The notes: generated by a model from the letters alone, not told the origin. Counted from the first letter of the stretch, positions 10,364 through 18,983 are shown. The stretch is 64,000 nt of DNA from Pelagibaculum spongiae (GCF_003097315.1 NZ_QDDL01000004.1:124001-188000); one strand, 5' to 3'. Numbers and translations are program-made.

Positions 10364-10870
10364 ATGGCACCGGTAGTGATTCGAAAAAGTGAGCCGGCAG
10401 ATGTATCTGCTGTGACAAAAATATATCAAGATGAGAAGGTTATTGCCGGAACCTTACAGCTACCAATACCTAGTGAAGCGATGTGGCAAAAGCGACTGGA
10501 AAACCTTGATCAGCATGCTTATAGCTTTGTTGCTGAAATGGACCAGCAATTATGCGGTCATCTGGCTTTTTTCGTTGATAGCAAACCACGAAGAAGGCAT
10601 GTCGCGAGTTTTGGTATGGGGGTGTTAGAACAGTTTCAAGGTAAGGGCGTTGGTAGTGCATTGCTAGCAGCTGCGATTGACCATGCCGATAATTGGTTGA
10701 ATATTCAACGAATTGAAATCACAGCTTATACCGATAATCAAACAGCTATTGGATTGTATAAGAAATTCGGTTTTGAAATTGAAGGTGAGTCAAAAAAATA
10801 TGCCTTTAGAAATGGCCAATATGTATCGGCTTATCATATGGCGCGCTTTCGTCCAGAAAATATGGATTAA
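10364..10870 (+). CDS. AaaT/YhhY-like GNAT N-acetyltransferase
   Basis: A 168-residue GNAT enzyme that closely resembles E. coli YhhY (AaaT, L-amino-acid N-acyltransferase) along its length as I recall it. Shared features are an N-terminal VIRKSEPAD block, LQLPIPSEAMWQKRL, PRRRHVASFGMGV, the acetyl-CoA loop QGKGVGSALL and the C-terminal TDNQTAIGLYKKFGFEIEG plus YAFRNGQY. The likely reaction is acetyl transfer from acetyl-CoA to an amino-acid or related amine in the cytoplasm. Four bases separate it from a second GNAT gene, so the two form an operon. Confidence 0.88.
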   Translation: MAPVVIRKSEPADVSAVTKIYQDEKVIAGTLQLPIPSEAMWQKRLENLDQHAYSFVAEMDQQLCGHLAFFVDSKPRRRHVASFGMGVLEQFQGKGVGSALLAAAIDHADNWLNIQRIEITAYTDNQTAIGLYKKFGFEIEGESKKYAFRNGQYVSAYHMARFRPENMD

Positions 10871-10874
10871 GATA

Positions 10875-11453
10875 ATGTCATCAATGTTGAATCCATTTTG
10901 GCCGATTCAAAGTCACAATTTAATTGCTCGCTGTACCAATGAAACATTACTAGTGCAAGATTCGCTAGCGCTGTTTGATAACTATTGTAGCCGTGAAGAA
11001 GAATCGAAATTTTTAGCTAGGCTGCCACATTCAGATAAAGCACGAACCTATGCTTTTGTTCAGTCATGGGCGGTTGCCGAAAGCTGGCAAGAAAATCAAC
11101 GGCTGGCATTGATTATTGAACATGCTTTGACCCAGCAGCCGATTGGTTTGTTAGTTCTGTTTGATAAAAGTTTGCTAGATCAACCAAGCAAAGTTGAATG
11201 TCACTTTGGTATTAGTCAGGACTTTTCAAATCAAGGTCTGGTTAGCGAGTTATTAATCGCATTGATTAAAAAATTAGTGCAAGCCACCGGTTATCAGTCA
11301 CTGGTAAGCTATTGCGATCGGCAGCATTTAGTCAGTCAAAAAGTATTATTGAACTGTGGTTTTAAACAGACTGAATTGTTACCTGCACATTATTTTAATC
11401 CCAACCAGCAAGCTTACATTGATTGCTATGGATATTGTTGCCATCTGAAGTAA
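10875..11453 (+). CDS. GNAT-family acetyltransferase, RimJ-like
   Basis: A 192-residue protein starting at ATG 10875 (MSSMLNPFWPI), just after the stop of the preceding GNAT gene; an open frame continues upstream but overlaps that gene and is discarded. The second half has the GNAT pattern CHFGISQDFSNQGLVSELL and a terminal VLLNCGFKQTE, as in RimJ/RimL-type acetyltransferases. The acetyl-CoA loop is divergent (SNQGLVSE instead of Q/RxxGxG/A), so activity is less certain. The substrate is unknown. Confidence 0.75.
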   Translation: MSSMLNPFWPIQSHNLIARCTNETLLVQDSLALFDNYCSREEESKFLARLPHSDKARTYAFVQSWAVAESWQENQRLALIIEHALTQQPIGLLVLFDKSLLDQPSKVECHFGISQDFSNQGLVSELLIALIKKLVQATGYQSLVSYCDRQHLVSQKVLLNCGFKQTELLPAHYFNPNQQAYIDCYGYCCHLK

Positions 11454-11490
11454 TGCTTTGCATCCATTTTGATGCCCAGAACTTAGGCTC

Positions 11491-11790
11491 AATATTATTA
11501 CCGAGCTGAAACTGACTGAAGCGTCTAAAACATACCGCTCAATATTATTACTGAGCTGAAACTGACTGAAGCGTCTAAAACATCCCGCTCGATATTATTA
11601 CTGAGCTGAAACTGACCGAAGTGTCTAAAACATCCCGCTCGATATTATTACTGAGCTGAAACTGACCGAAGTGTCTAAAACATGCCGCGCGATATTATTA
11701 CTGAGCTGAAACTGACCGAAGTGTCTAAAACATGCCGCGCGATATTATTACTGAACTGAAATGCGCCGAAGTGCCCAAAACCTACCGCTA
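11491..11790. repeat. Six-copy 50-bp tandem repeat
   Basis: Six head-to-tail units of exactly 50 bp start at 11491, 11541, 11591, 11641, 11691 and 11741. Each begins (A/G)ATATTATTACTGAGCTGAA and ends with TCTAAAACAT then a CCGC-type tail. Copies 1-2 share ACTGACTGAAGCG, copies 3-5 share ACTGACCGAAGTG, copies 4 and 5 are identical, and copy 6 is the most diverged. Each unit contains four CTGA tetramers. Since 50 is not a multiple of three, no reading frame persists across copies. There are no spacers, so it is not CRISPR. Confidence 0.95.
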
Positions 11791-11846
11791 ATTGGTATCA
11801 AGTTAATGATGCGGATAGTTGTTCTTGCCTGTACTATTGCCTATGC

Positions 11847-11867
11847 TTCGCCCTTCGCTTGGGCGAA
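11847..11867. other. Hairpin upstream of yggL
   Basis: Stem TTCGCCC/GGGCGAA with a 7-nt loop, about 50 bases before the yggL start and without a T run. It may be a 5' UTR structure; function unknown. Confidence 0.35.
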
Positions 11868-11916
11868 ATCAGGCGCTTAGCCTGGCCTGTAGCAATTTTG
11901 AACTGGAGTTTGAACA

Positions 11917-12273
11917 ATGAAAATGAGCCTGAATGTTAATAGAAACCGCCGCTTACGCAAGAAGCTGTATCTGCATGAGTTTGCAATAAAGGGCTTTGAG
12001 CTGCAGTTCACTTTTGAAGCATTAGATGAAGATGCTTTTTATGACCTAGTAGATCGAATGATCGATTTTGCTGATACTCGTAATCTTGTGATTGCTGGTG
12101 GCGCAACCTTAAAGAGTTTCCATGGTTTAATAACGTCTGCTGACCGTTATGAATCTGCTACTGAAGAAGATCTGTCTGAGTTTAATCAATGGCTGGCCAA
12201 GCAATCATCTATTGATGATATTAGTGTTGGCGAGTTGGTTGATGCGAACTATGATTTTGACACAAAAATCTAA
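11917..12273 (+). CDS. yggL: YggL-family (DUF469) ribosome-associated protein
   Basis: 118 residues with the YggL hallmark RRLRKKLYLHEFAIKGFELQF near the N-terminus and a C-terminal FNQWLAKQSSIDDISVGELVDANYDF, matching E. coli YggL (108 aa) in order and length. YggL has been reported to bind the 50S ribosomal subunit; its precise role is unsettled. It stands alone, with the 50-bp tandem repeat upstream and a strong terminator downstream. Confidence 0.9.
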   Translation: MKMSLNVNRNRRLRKKLYLHEFAIKGFELQFTFEALDEDAFYDLVDRMIDFADTRNLVIAGGATLKSFHGLITSADRYESATEEDLSEFNQWLAKQSSIDDISVGELVDANYDFDTKI

Positions 12274-12287
12274 GTTCAATTGATATT

Positions 12288-12324
12288 AAAAGCCGTGTAG
12301 AGATTTTCTCTACACGGCTTTTTT
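12288..12324 (+). terminator. yggL intrinsic terminator
   Basis: A long perfect stem (AAAGCCGTGTAGAG with its complement) and a short loop, followed by six T. Confidence 0.95.
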
Positions 12325-12370
12325 GTGGGTATTAAAAATGAATGCTCGAAAATTAAGGGAAGTATTTCAG

Positions 12371-12478
12371 GTAAAAAAAAACAGAAGCCCGGGGGAGGAA
12401 GACTTCTGCTTGGGTGGAGAGTGGGTAATTGAAAGCGCCCCTAACAATTACCCAAGGTCCGTTGACCTAACAGACCTT
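12371..12478 (-). terminator. Structured 3' UTR and terminator of the MFS gene
   Basis: Read on the minus strand after the MFS gene stop: first GACCTT-type and CAATTACCC/GGGTAATTG hairpins (the latter at 12423-12453, 9-bp stem), then CAGAAG/CTTCTG (12382-12408, extendable to 8 bp with wobble) and nine T ending near 12372. The last hairpin with its T run is a likely intrinsic terminator. The preceding hairpins make an unusually structured 3' end. Confidence 0.6.
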
Positions 12479-12517
12479 GATGATCAAATCAATGGAGTCG
12501 ATAAATGATCAAATTCT

Positions 12518-13765
12518 TTAAGCGGCTTGCGGCTGATATTGTTGGTCACAATTTATTTCTTCTTGGTTGTTGAACATACCGTCTTTAATAAACCAAGGTA
12601 GCGGCAATAATAATAATCCAAAGGCTAGAGCAACTGTGTTAAATGCACTTAGACCAGGTAAGGTAACCAGTGTGGCAATTAATGCGCCACCGGCCATTCT
12701 TGCAAATCCGTCCAGAGCAGCGGCGGTGCCTGCGCAGTGACCAAATGGTGCGAGTGCCAATCCTGCTGCGGTACCAAAGATCAAGTTAAAGGCGACGCCA
12801 AATACTGCGGTTAAGGCAAAGAATATTAATGGGTATTGTTGTCCAATCGTACTATCCAGTGTCCATAATCCAACGGCAGCCAAGCCGGCAATCACTAGGC
12901 CTAATGCGATGGTCAGATGCGGGCCGATTCGCTTGCTGACAGTAGGTGCAAATAATGAGCTGACTAATTGAACCAAGCCATTAATGCCGAATAAAATTGA
13001 AAAGCCAATGCTGCTCATGCCCGCCATGGTAATTGCAACGGTGGGTGCGTGGGTGGCGTAACTAATGATGGCCCCCATCGCGAACATACCGCTAATGCTG
13101 CTAATCAAAAATTGTCGGTTGGTAATGATTTCTAGTAAGTCGGACTTTAAACCAGATTTAATCATTGCATCATTTTTCTGACTTTCTTCTGCTGCCATTT
13201 TAATCGGTGCATCATTGGCAAAGCGCATCATGATGCCGGCCATTAAAAACAATCCAGCAATCACCATAAATCCAAAGTTAGCTTGCCATCCCCAATTCAG
13301 CGCCAACAAGCTACCAAGAATGGGTGCAAAGGTCGGCATTAAGCCAATGGCACCGCCAATGTAACTAATCCAGCGGCCAGCTTCTTCTGCGGCAAAGTTA
13401 TCGCGAATCCAAGCAAAGGCTGAAACGCTGCCGCAAGCAGCGCCAAGGCCTTGCAAGCTGCGAGCGAAATTTAAGACTTCTAGCTGCTTGGCAAAAATAG
13501 CGATGATTGCGCCAATAATGAATAAAACCACACCACCTAAGGCAACCTTCTTTCTGCCTAAGCGGTCGGCAATCGGACCGGCAGCTAATTGACCAAAACC
13601 GAGACAAAACATAAACAGAGTTAAGGTGCTGTGTAAATCTGATTCCGCTGCGTTAAACCACAAAGCCATTTCAGGAATCGATGGTAAATAAATATCGATC
13701 GACATGGGGCTTAAAATTGCCAAAAGGAAAATCAGTGGCAGCGTATTTCTAGCGGTTTGGCTCAT
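12518..13765 (-). CDS. Bcr/CflA-family multidrug efflux MFS transporter
   Basis: A 415-residue, 12-TM drug:proton antiporter of the inner membrane. The N-terminal ILSPMSIDIYLPSIPEM is diagnostic for the Bcr/CflA (DHA1) group, and GPIADRLGRKKV between TM2 and TM3 is the MFS motif A. The SLQGLGAACGSV stretch is typical of motif B/C in this group. It is transcribed divergently from a LysR regulator 226 bp away, which probably controls it. The drug specificity cannot be read from sequence. Confidence 0.92.
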   Translation of the reverse strand: MSQTARNTLPLIFLLAILSPMSIDIYLPSIPEMALWFNAAESDLHSTLTLFMFCLGFGQLAAGPIADRLGRKKVALGGVVLFIIGAIIAIFAKQLEVLNFARSLQGLGAACGSVSAFAWIRDNFAAEEAGRWISYIGGAIGLMPTFAPILGSLLALNWGWQANFGFMVIAGLFLMAGIMMRFANDAPIKMAAEESQKNDAMIKSGLKSDLLEIITNRQFLISSISGMFAMGAIISYATHAPTVAITMAGMSSIGFSILFGINGLVQLVSSLFAPTVSKRIGPHLTIALGLVIAGLAAVGLWTLDSTIGQQYPLIFFALTAVFGVAFNLIFGTAAGLALAPFGHCAGTAAALDGFARMAGGALIATLVTLPGLSAFNTVALAFGLLLLPLPWFIKDGMFNNQEEINCDQQYQPQAA

Positions 13766-13812
13766 TTATTTCTCTGTCCGTGAAAGCGATCTTAATCATT
13801 TGATAGCGCTAT

Positions 13813-13824
13813 TCTAGTGCTAGA
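13813..13824. promoter_or_regulatory. Candidate LysR operator between MFS and LysR genes
   Basis: A perfect palindrome TCTAG-TG-CTAGA lies in the divergent intergenic region, a usual position for a LysR binding site. Assigned by symmetry and position only. Confidence 0.3.
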
Positions 13825-13991
13825 GTGATTTCTCTGAAAGTGGTATCATTTCAATTGTGATTTTCTTATTTGGAATATCACTAGAGTCATGTTAATCGCT
13901 TTGCTAGAAAGCGGTAATGTTATTGGCAGATTGTTGTTGGCGAATGTTGGGTGTGACAGGTGAAGCATGAGCTGAGGAGTAAACCACCACT

Positions 13992-14927
13992 ATGTTATTA
14001 GAACTATCCCGAGTGAATCTTAATTTGTTAGTTTGCTTGCAGGCATTGCTGGAAGAAAGAAGTGTTTCAAGGGCAGCTGAACGATTGTGTCTTAGCCAAT
14101 CGGCAGTCAGTAAAAATTTAGCGCAGTTACGAAATATTACTGAAGATCAGCTGTTTATCCGCCGTTCGCATGGGCTGGAACCTACTGGTTTTGCTCTGCA
14201 ATTGCAGCCGCAATTGAGGCCACTGCTCAACCAGCTATGGCAATTAATGCAACCGGCAATGTTTGATCCTCAATCCAGTGAGCGGCATTTTCATATTACC
14301 TTGACTGAAACCTCACGCCAGTTACGGTTTCATGATTTGCTGCCTGAGATTTTGCGTCAGGCGCCGAATATTCAGTTGAGTATTCACAACCTGACCATGG
14401 ATTCAATGGAGGCCCTCAATAAGGGCAAAACCGATCTGCTGGTGATGCCGCATGATTTAGACACCGGGCAATATGATGATAGAGAATTGCACCGGGTTGA
14501 ACTTTACCGTGATCAGCTGGTGTGCCTAATGAATCAGCAACATGCTTGTTTGGATCAACCATGGAATTTGGATACTTATCTAAAGCAGCGACACTTAAAC
14601 GTTGGCAGTATCAGTGTAGGGCCCGTTTTGCTGGAACAAGCGTTGGCCGAGCGCAAAGTAGAGCGAAAAGTGGTGGTCTCGGTTGATGATTTTCATAGCG
14701 CAACTGGGCTGTGTGAAAACACCGATTTGGTATTCACTACTTCAAAGGTGTGGTCTACCTATGCGACTCGAATGAGAAAGGTCACTTGTTTGCCAGCACC
14801 GATCGAAATGGAAGATTTGGTATATCACTTATATTGGAATCATCGAAATCAGATGGACCCCGGTCATCAGTGGTTTAGGCAGGCTATTATCAATGCTGCA
14901 AAAAAATTACAACCAACACCGATTTAA
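13992..14927 (+). CDS. LysR-family transcriptional regulator
   Basis: 311 residues. The N-terminal winged helix-turn-helix is clear: RVNLNLLVCLQALLEERSVSRAAERLCLSQSAVSKNL, followed by LFIRRSHGLEPTGFA. The rest is the effector-binding domain. The NLLVCLQALLEERSVS..A style resembles the NodD/LeuO/PA0477-like branch rather than CysB/MetR. Divergent placement next to the Bcr/CflA exporter suggests it controls that gene and itself. The inducer is unknown. Confidence 0.92.
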   Translation: MLLELSRVNLNLLVCLQALLEERSVSRAAERLCLSQSAVSKNLAQLRNITEDQLFIRRSHGLEPTGFALQLQPQLRPLLNQLWQLMQPAMFDPQSSERHFHITLTETSRQLRFHDLLPEILRQAPNIQLSIHNLTMDSMEALNKGKTDLLVMPHDLDTGQYDDRELHRVELYRDQLVCLMNQQHACLDQPWNLDTYLKQRHLNVGSISVGPVLLEQALAERKVERKVVVSVDDFHSATGLCENTDLVFTTSKVWSTYATRMRKVTCLPAPIEMEDLVYHLYWNHRNQMDPGHQWFRQAIINAAKKLQPTPI

Positions 14928-14964
14928 TCATTATTGAAATACTTTAATTTGTGAGCAGTGTTGT

Positions 14965-15072
14965 CTTGTGATTGTCGATACAGAACAGGCGACATATTAG
15001 TGACGGTTTGATGATTATTAAACTCCTTTAGTCCTCAAGTAGCTCTAGCTTGTGATTATCGATGTAAAACAG
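14965..15072. repeat. Pair of 24-bp imperfect direct repeats
   Basis: CTTGTGATTGTCGATACAGA... at 14965-14988 and CTTGTGATTATCGATGTAAA... at 15049-15072 match at 20 of 24 positions and are 84 bp apart. They lie upstream of the Nudix gene. Possible regulator half-sites or remnants of duplication. Confidence 0.45.
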
Positions 15073-15167
15073 AAATTACAGCCTTTAGCTATTTCAGATC
15101 ATTGACGCGCTGGCTAACTAGGAATAGTTTGATTGAATTGTCTGAGCAAAAGCTAGATTCCAGATTC

Positions 15168-15689
15168 ATGAGTTCGACTTCCAATACTCCAGGTAAGTTT
15201 AGTGTTCCCTTTGAAGATAATTGGGCGCCTGAACAGCGAGCATCGTTAGTAATGATGGTTCGCAATGACAACATGCTATTGATTCATAAGAAACGAGGGC
15301 TAGGAATCGGCAAGATTCTTGGGCCAGGTGGCCGGCAAGAGCCGGGTGAATCTATGGAGCAATGTGCTAAGCGTGAGCTAAAAGAAGAGCTATGTATTGA
15401 TTCAGGGCCGCTACGGCTAGCCGGGGTGAATCGTTTTCAGTTTGCCGATGGCCTATCGCTGGAAGTACATATTTACTTCGGTGAGTCATTTGAAGGCATG
15501 CCCACTGAAACGGCAGAAGCATCGCCAGTCTGGTACCCACTTGGCCAATTGCCTTATGACAAAATGTGGCCAGATGATGAAATCTGGATTCCATTAATGC
15601 TGCAGAACCGTTATTTCGAAGGGGATTGGCTGTTTGACCATGAATCGCTGATTGATTTTACTTTGCGCCGAGTTGATGAGACTGCCTAA
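15168..15689 (+). CDS. MTH1-like Nudix hydrolase (putative 8-oxo-dGTP diphosphatase)
   Basis: A canonical Nudix box is present: GGRQEPGE followed by SMEQCAKRELKEEL, satisfying GX5EX7REUXEE. The flanking KRGLGIGKILGPGG and downstream LEVHIYFGESFEGMPTETAEASPVWYPL resemble MTH1/MutT-type 8-oxo-dGTP diphosphatases, including the E-A-x-P-x-W segment. The ATG at 15168 (MSSTSNTPGKF) is used; a TTG 66 bases earlier is also open but has no ribosome site. About 174 aa. The precise substrate is inferred from subfamily resemblance only. Confidence 0.85.
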   Translation: MSSTSNTPGKFSVPFEDNWAPEQRASLVMMVRNDNMLLIHKKRGLGIGKILGPGGRQEPGESMEQCAKRELKEELCIDSGPLRLAGVNRFQFADGLSLEVHIYFGESFEGMPTETAEASPVWYPLGQLPYDKMWPDDEIWIPLMLQNRYFEGDWLFDHESLIDFTLRRVDETA

Positions 15690-15708
15690 TTAAACCAACC
15701 GGCTATTT

Positions 15709-15746
15709 AAAAAATGCCGTACTAGAAATAGTACGGCATTTTTTTG
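15709..15746 (+). terminator. Intrinsic terminator after the Nudix gene
   Basis: Perfect stem AAATGCCGTACTA/TAGTACGGCATTT with a GAAA loop, then a T run. Confidence 0.95.
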
Positions 15747-15824
15747 TTTGGAGTTGATCACATTACTATCTGATGATGTTTGCCATGCTCTGAAGCATTC
15801 TGACTATAAAGCCGTCTGCCTATA

Positions 15825-16450
15825 ATGCCTGCTTACCTATTTTTAGATCTTGATGAGACTTTGATTGTTGCAAAAGCTCGCTTAAATAAACTGTCTGAAG
15901 CAGCCAGTCAAGCATTGGATCTTACTGAGGAGTTTAAGTACGGGCAAGAAAACGATATATTTTATCGAATTCATGTTGATACGCACAATTGGCTCTTTAG
16001 CTATTTAGCACAGACACCTACTGATAACTTAGTTGTTTGGATATTTACTGATGGGACGTACCAAGAAGTATTTATTAAATATATGCTAAGCCAAATGTAT
16101 TCGGTTTTTTCAACGATTCAATACAGAATTAATTTTGCTAACATTAATACATTTAAAATAGCAGTGCAAAATTCCGATGGTAAATATAAAGTGAAACGAA
16201 TAAGAAATAAAATAGCCAGAATAGAGCAGTTGATTTATTTGAAAAATATTCAGCAATACCTGAAAGTTATTTATTAGTCGATGATAACGACTTTTTGCGG
16301 TATGAAATGAGAGCGAGTGGTATGGTGTCTGTGAACCCTAAAGCTGATGATTACCCCATCAAACTAAAAATTGGTTTGATGGGGATCATTGCTTTGCAGC
16401 GCTTCAAAATGTTTTATGCTGGCGATGGCATGCCTGAAAGTTGGGTTTAA
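15825..16450 (+). pseudogene. Frameshifted HAD-like hydrolase gene
   Basis: The first frame (15825-16277, 150 codons) starts MPAYLFLDLDETLIVAKARL, the DxDx(T) motif I of HAD phosphatases, and has a motif II-like IFTDGTYQE. It stops at 16275-16277. A second frame, shifted by one base, immediately continues with IPESYLLVDDNDFLRYEMRA, which supplies the missing DD motif IV, and runs to 16450 (GDGMPESWV). The break lies somewhere before about 16250, near A-rich runs. Reading both frames gives about 205 residues. Either the gene is inactivated or there is a sequencing error in a homopolymer. A perfect 11-bp inverted repeat (CCCCATCAAAC) lies inside the second frame at 16354-16384. Confidence 0.7.
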
Positions 16451-16451
16451 C

Positions 16452-17225
16452 CTAGCAGTGATCAAGGCTTAGCTTACCACCTAAAGCCTGAATTGCTGGT
16501 GCTTTTTTCCCATCGACCCATGCGGCAATAGCAATAGGCGGCTCGAAGCGGCATAAATCAATATCTTGTTGCCACTGACTGGCTTTATTAGCAGTTAATT
16601 GTAAATGTTGTAATGATACAAAATCATGCGGTAATGTTCGGCCAGCATTTTCGCCTTTTGGTACTTTTGTCGTACGATCCATTCCTAAAATAGCAATGTG
16701 TAGCTTGCTGGCTGCGTAGCTTTGTTGTGTAGGGTTATAACTTGCTTGAAAGGAATTACCTTCAACTGAGATTTTTAAATTTCCAGTTTTAATATTATCG
16801 CCAGATAATTTACGCTTTCTGAAAAAACCACGCCATTCTTTGCCGCCAATAAAAAACGCCGGTGTATATACCGATCGAGCATGACCATCTTTTACTTTTT
16901 TTCGCTGTTGCTTGCTATTTTCTGCGCTAGCAAAAGGGTCTTTCCAGCCTAGGTAGTCCCAATAATCAACGTGGAAGGCGACTGGCACATATTTTTTCCA
17001 TAACTCATCGCTATCTTTTAGAGATGACACCAGTCGGTCAGCCGGTGGGCAACTAGAACAACCTTCAGAAGTATAAAGTTCCAGCAGGTGGTTTTTATCG
17101 TTACCTGACTCAAGCGTTTGAGCTTGGGTGACTGCGGAGAAAGCGAGTGCGAAGGTCAGCCCCAACAGAGTGAAGGTTTTTAGCGGTAGGTTTTTAGTCA
17201 TCATAATCAGTTTCATGGTCAACAT
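16452..17225 (-). CDS. Exported DUF1223 thioredoxin-like protein
   Basis: 257 residues. An N-terminal signal peptide (LGLTFALAFSAVTQAQ) is followed by the DUF1223 hallmark LLELYTSEGCSSCPPADRL, with a CxxC pair in a thioredoxin-like fold, then FHVDYWDYLGWKDPF and VYTPAFFIGG. Proteins of this family are periplasmic or secreted; function is not established, but redox activity is suggested by the CSSC motif. Several Met codons occur near the start (17225, 17216, 17204, 17201), so the exact start is uncertain. No operon partner. Confidence 0.85.
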   Translation of the reverse strand: MLTMKLIMMTKNLPLKTFTLLGLTFALAFSAVTQAQTLESGNDKNHLLELYTSEGCSSCPPADRLVSSLKDSDELWKKYVPVAFHVDYWDYLGWKDPFASAENSKQQRKKVKDGHARSVYTPAFFIGGKEWRGFFRKRKLSGDNIKTGNLKISVEGNSFQASYNPTQQSYAASKLHIAILGMDRTTKVPKGENAGRTLPHDFVSLQHLQLTANKASQWQQDIDLCRFEPPIAIAAWVDGKKAPAIQALGGKLSLDHC

Positions 17226-17495
17226 CGTCGTGGTTGATATCTGTTACTTGGACTGTCCTATCGGTGGAGAGGTTCCCTAGATGGATTTAATGTAGTTACC
17301 AAAATTAATTCTAAGTTAGATTACTTCAGTGTTGCTATAGCCAGCAGGTTGAACCTATATGATGCCAATTTGATAAATGATGGTTTTAACAGCAGGTGCA
17401 AGGGATAAGTATTTTTGTGGCTGTTTGGTACGCTTATTTTGGCTAGTGAAGAGTTTGATTGTTTTGTTAAGTTATTAGGGCTTGGCTTGGCTTGG

Positions 17496-18983
17496 CTAGG
17501 TTTGAGTTGATGCGCCCATGATTGGTTGGCAATTCTGGTACGTAGGTAGAGCAAGTTCGTGGCACCTATATTCCATTGTTTTATATAGGCTTGGGAGAAG
17601 TTCTTTGCATAATTTAAACATAATAGCGTTGATTGTATTAAGGAGTCCGGCAACGTGGTTGGTTGGAATAAAAATTATGCCAGTGTTTGCTTGGTAAATG
17701 TAAAGTCCATATTGTTTCTTTAATATGGCTATTATGTGAATTAAATGGCCGTGTTTTAGTGAGATAATAAATTTATTACTGTTTGATTTTAAAAGGTCAG
17801 GTGTCAGGAATCTTAGATCTGGAATGACTTCGCTCTCCAAATGTGTTGGGCTAAGAAACTTAGTTGCATACTGTCCTCTTGATGCATTGCTTAGTGCGGT
17901 GTTGATATTAGCACAGTTTGTTATTCGCCCAAACTGTGCATGTAGCTCATGCATAGTCTCTCTTGGGAATTCGCCGAAGTGTAATTTTCTGGAGTAATTA
18001 CGGTGATTATCAGGCAGCGCCAAAAAAAAGTAGCAAAGAGAGAGGTGAAAATGCAGATGTCTAAAATCTGAAGGGATGACTATATCGCTGCGATGAATGC
18101 TGTACTGTCTAAATTCCATACCTACTTCGTTAATAGGGCGTGGGTAGTATTCGACATTGTGTTCTGTAGAAATAATGCTTACACGTTGCATTTGTTCAAT
18201 TCTAGAGGCTGGGTTTAATATGCTTAATGAAGAGGTTGTTCTGAGAGGCAGGTCTATAGGATGGAAAGCATGTATTTGAAATTGAGGTAAGCGATTTTCA
18301 TAAGCAATTCTATTAACCTCTCCGATAAACTGAGTACATTGTTGAATAACAGATGGTCGATTCGATTCTTTCGGAAAAACAAACATGCCGAAGTTTGGTT
18401 CGAATATTTGAACTATATCTTCAAGCTCGATTGCAGCAATAGCATGGCCTTCCTCGGTTTTGTTAAGTGAGTCGAACATTACCGCGAAATAACCTCTGGG
18501 GTTTCTCTCAATTATATTGCCTATTTCCTCTAGATCAGTAGATTGAGGACCAATGCTGCCGACGCTGAAGTTTGGCGCCATAATTCTTTGTAATGTTTGA
18601 ATTGAGTTAAGTGGAATAAGTTGATTGCATGCTAATGCAAGAGCGCTTTGATAGTCTTTAACTTGGTAGCTTTCAGCATCCTTCGTAATCCTTTGAAAAA
18701 AAAGATTAGAGTCTCCTTTTTCTTGTAAAAAAATAAGAGATAGTGCCCAGCAAAACCCGTCTGGGTTAACTTGATTTAACTTGTATCTATACTTAGCAAA
18801 TTGATCGCTAGGATCTACTTGAGCTTTGGTTTTGAAATTTCCAAAGTAGTTGGTTTGGTTAAACTCATCGTTAATGAAGCCGCCGTATGCTTTGGCTGCG
18901 GCTGTTATTCTTTTAAGTTTTTCTTCCCATAACATAGTGCGTAGCCAATTTTGCCGGTATGAATACAGAAAAAGTAGCTGCAT
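17496..18983 (-). CDS. YopT-like (C58) putative cysteine protease with two lobes
   Basis: 495 residues (or 479 from the Met at 18935). The first half has the pattern of C58 cysteine proteases (YopT/AvrPphB): Cys78 in NPDGFCWALSLIFL, His180 in EEGHAIAAIEL and E195-P-N-F-G, where the family usually has D-P-N-x-G. The second half repeats the spacing: Cys317 in HLSLCYFFLALP, His413 in KHGHLIHIIAIL and Q431-A-N-T-G. Cys-to-His spacing is 102 in lobe one and 96 in lobe two; His-to-Asn spacing is 17 and 20. No signal peptide or membrane segment is visible. Family members are often secreted effectors that cleave host proteins. A GGCTT pentamer is repeated just past the stop. Confidence 0.6.
   Translation of the reverse strand: MQLLFLYSYRQNWLRTMLWEEKLKRITAAAKAYGGFINDEFNQTNYFGNFKTKAQVDPSDQFAKYRYKLNQVNPDGFCWALSLIFLQEKGDSNLFFQRITKDAESYQVKDYQSALALACNQLIPLNSIQTLQRIMAPNFSVGSIGPQSTDLEEIGNIIERNPRGYFAVMFDSLNKTEEGHAIAAIELEDIVQIFEPNFGMFVFPKESNRPSVIQQCTQFIGEVNRIAYENRLPQFQIHAFHPIDLPLRTTSSLSILNPASRIEQMQRVSIISTEHNVEYYPRPINEVGMEFRQYSIHRSDIVIPSDFRHLHFHLSLCYFFLALPDNHRNYSRKLHFGEFPRETMHELHAQFGRITNCANINTALSNASRGQYATKFLSPTHLESEVIPDLRFLTPDLLKSNSNKFIISLKHGHLIHIIAILKKQYGLYIYQANTGIIFIPTNHVAGLLNTINAIMFKLCKELLPSLYKTMEYRCHELALPTYQNCQPIMGASTQT

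Noticed and set aside
11491-11790. CRISPR array
   Set aside because: The units are contiguous 50-bp repeats with no unique spacers, and there are no cas genes nearby.
12323-12508. 61-codon plus-strand frame
   Set aside because: It begins inside the yggL terminator, uses a GTG, and consists mainly of hairpin sequence that forms the minus-strand 3' UTR of the exporter gene.
16354-16384. Terminator for the DUF1223 gene
   Set aside because: The perfect 11-bp inverted repeat has no T run on either strand, and it lies inside the second frame of the HAD gene.
17321-17653. 110-codon minus-strand frame
   Set aside because: It overlaps the end of the YopT-like gene in another frame, and its composition (many Asn, Ser, Lys) looks like antisense of repeats such as GGCTT.
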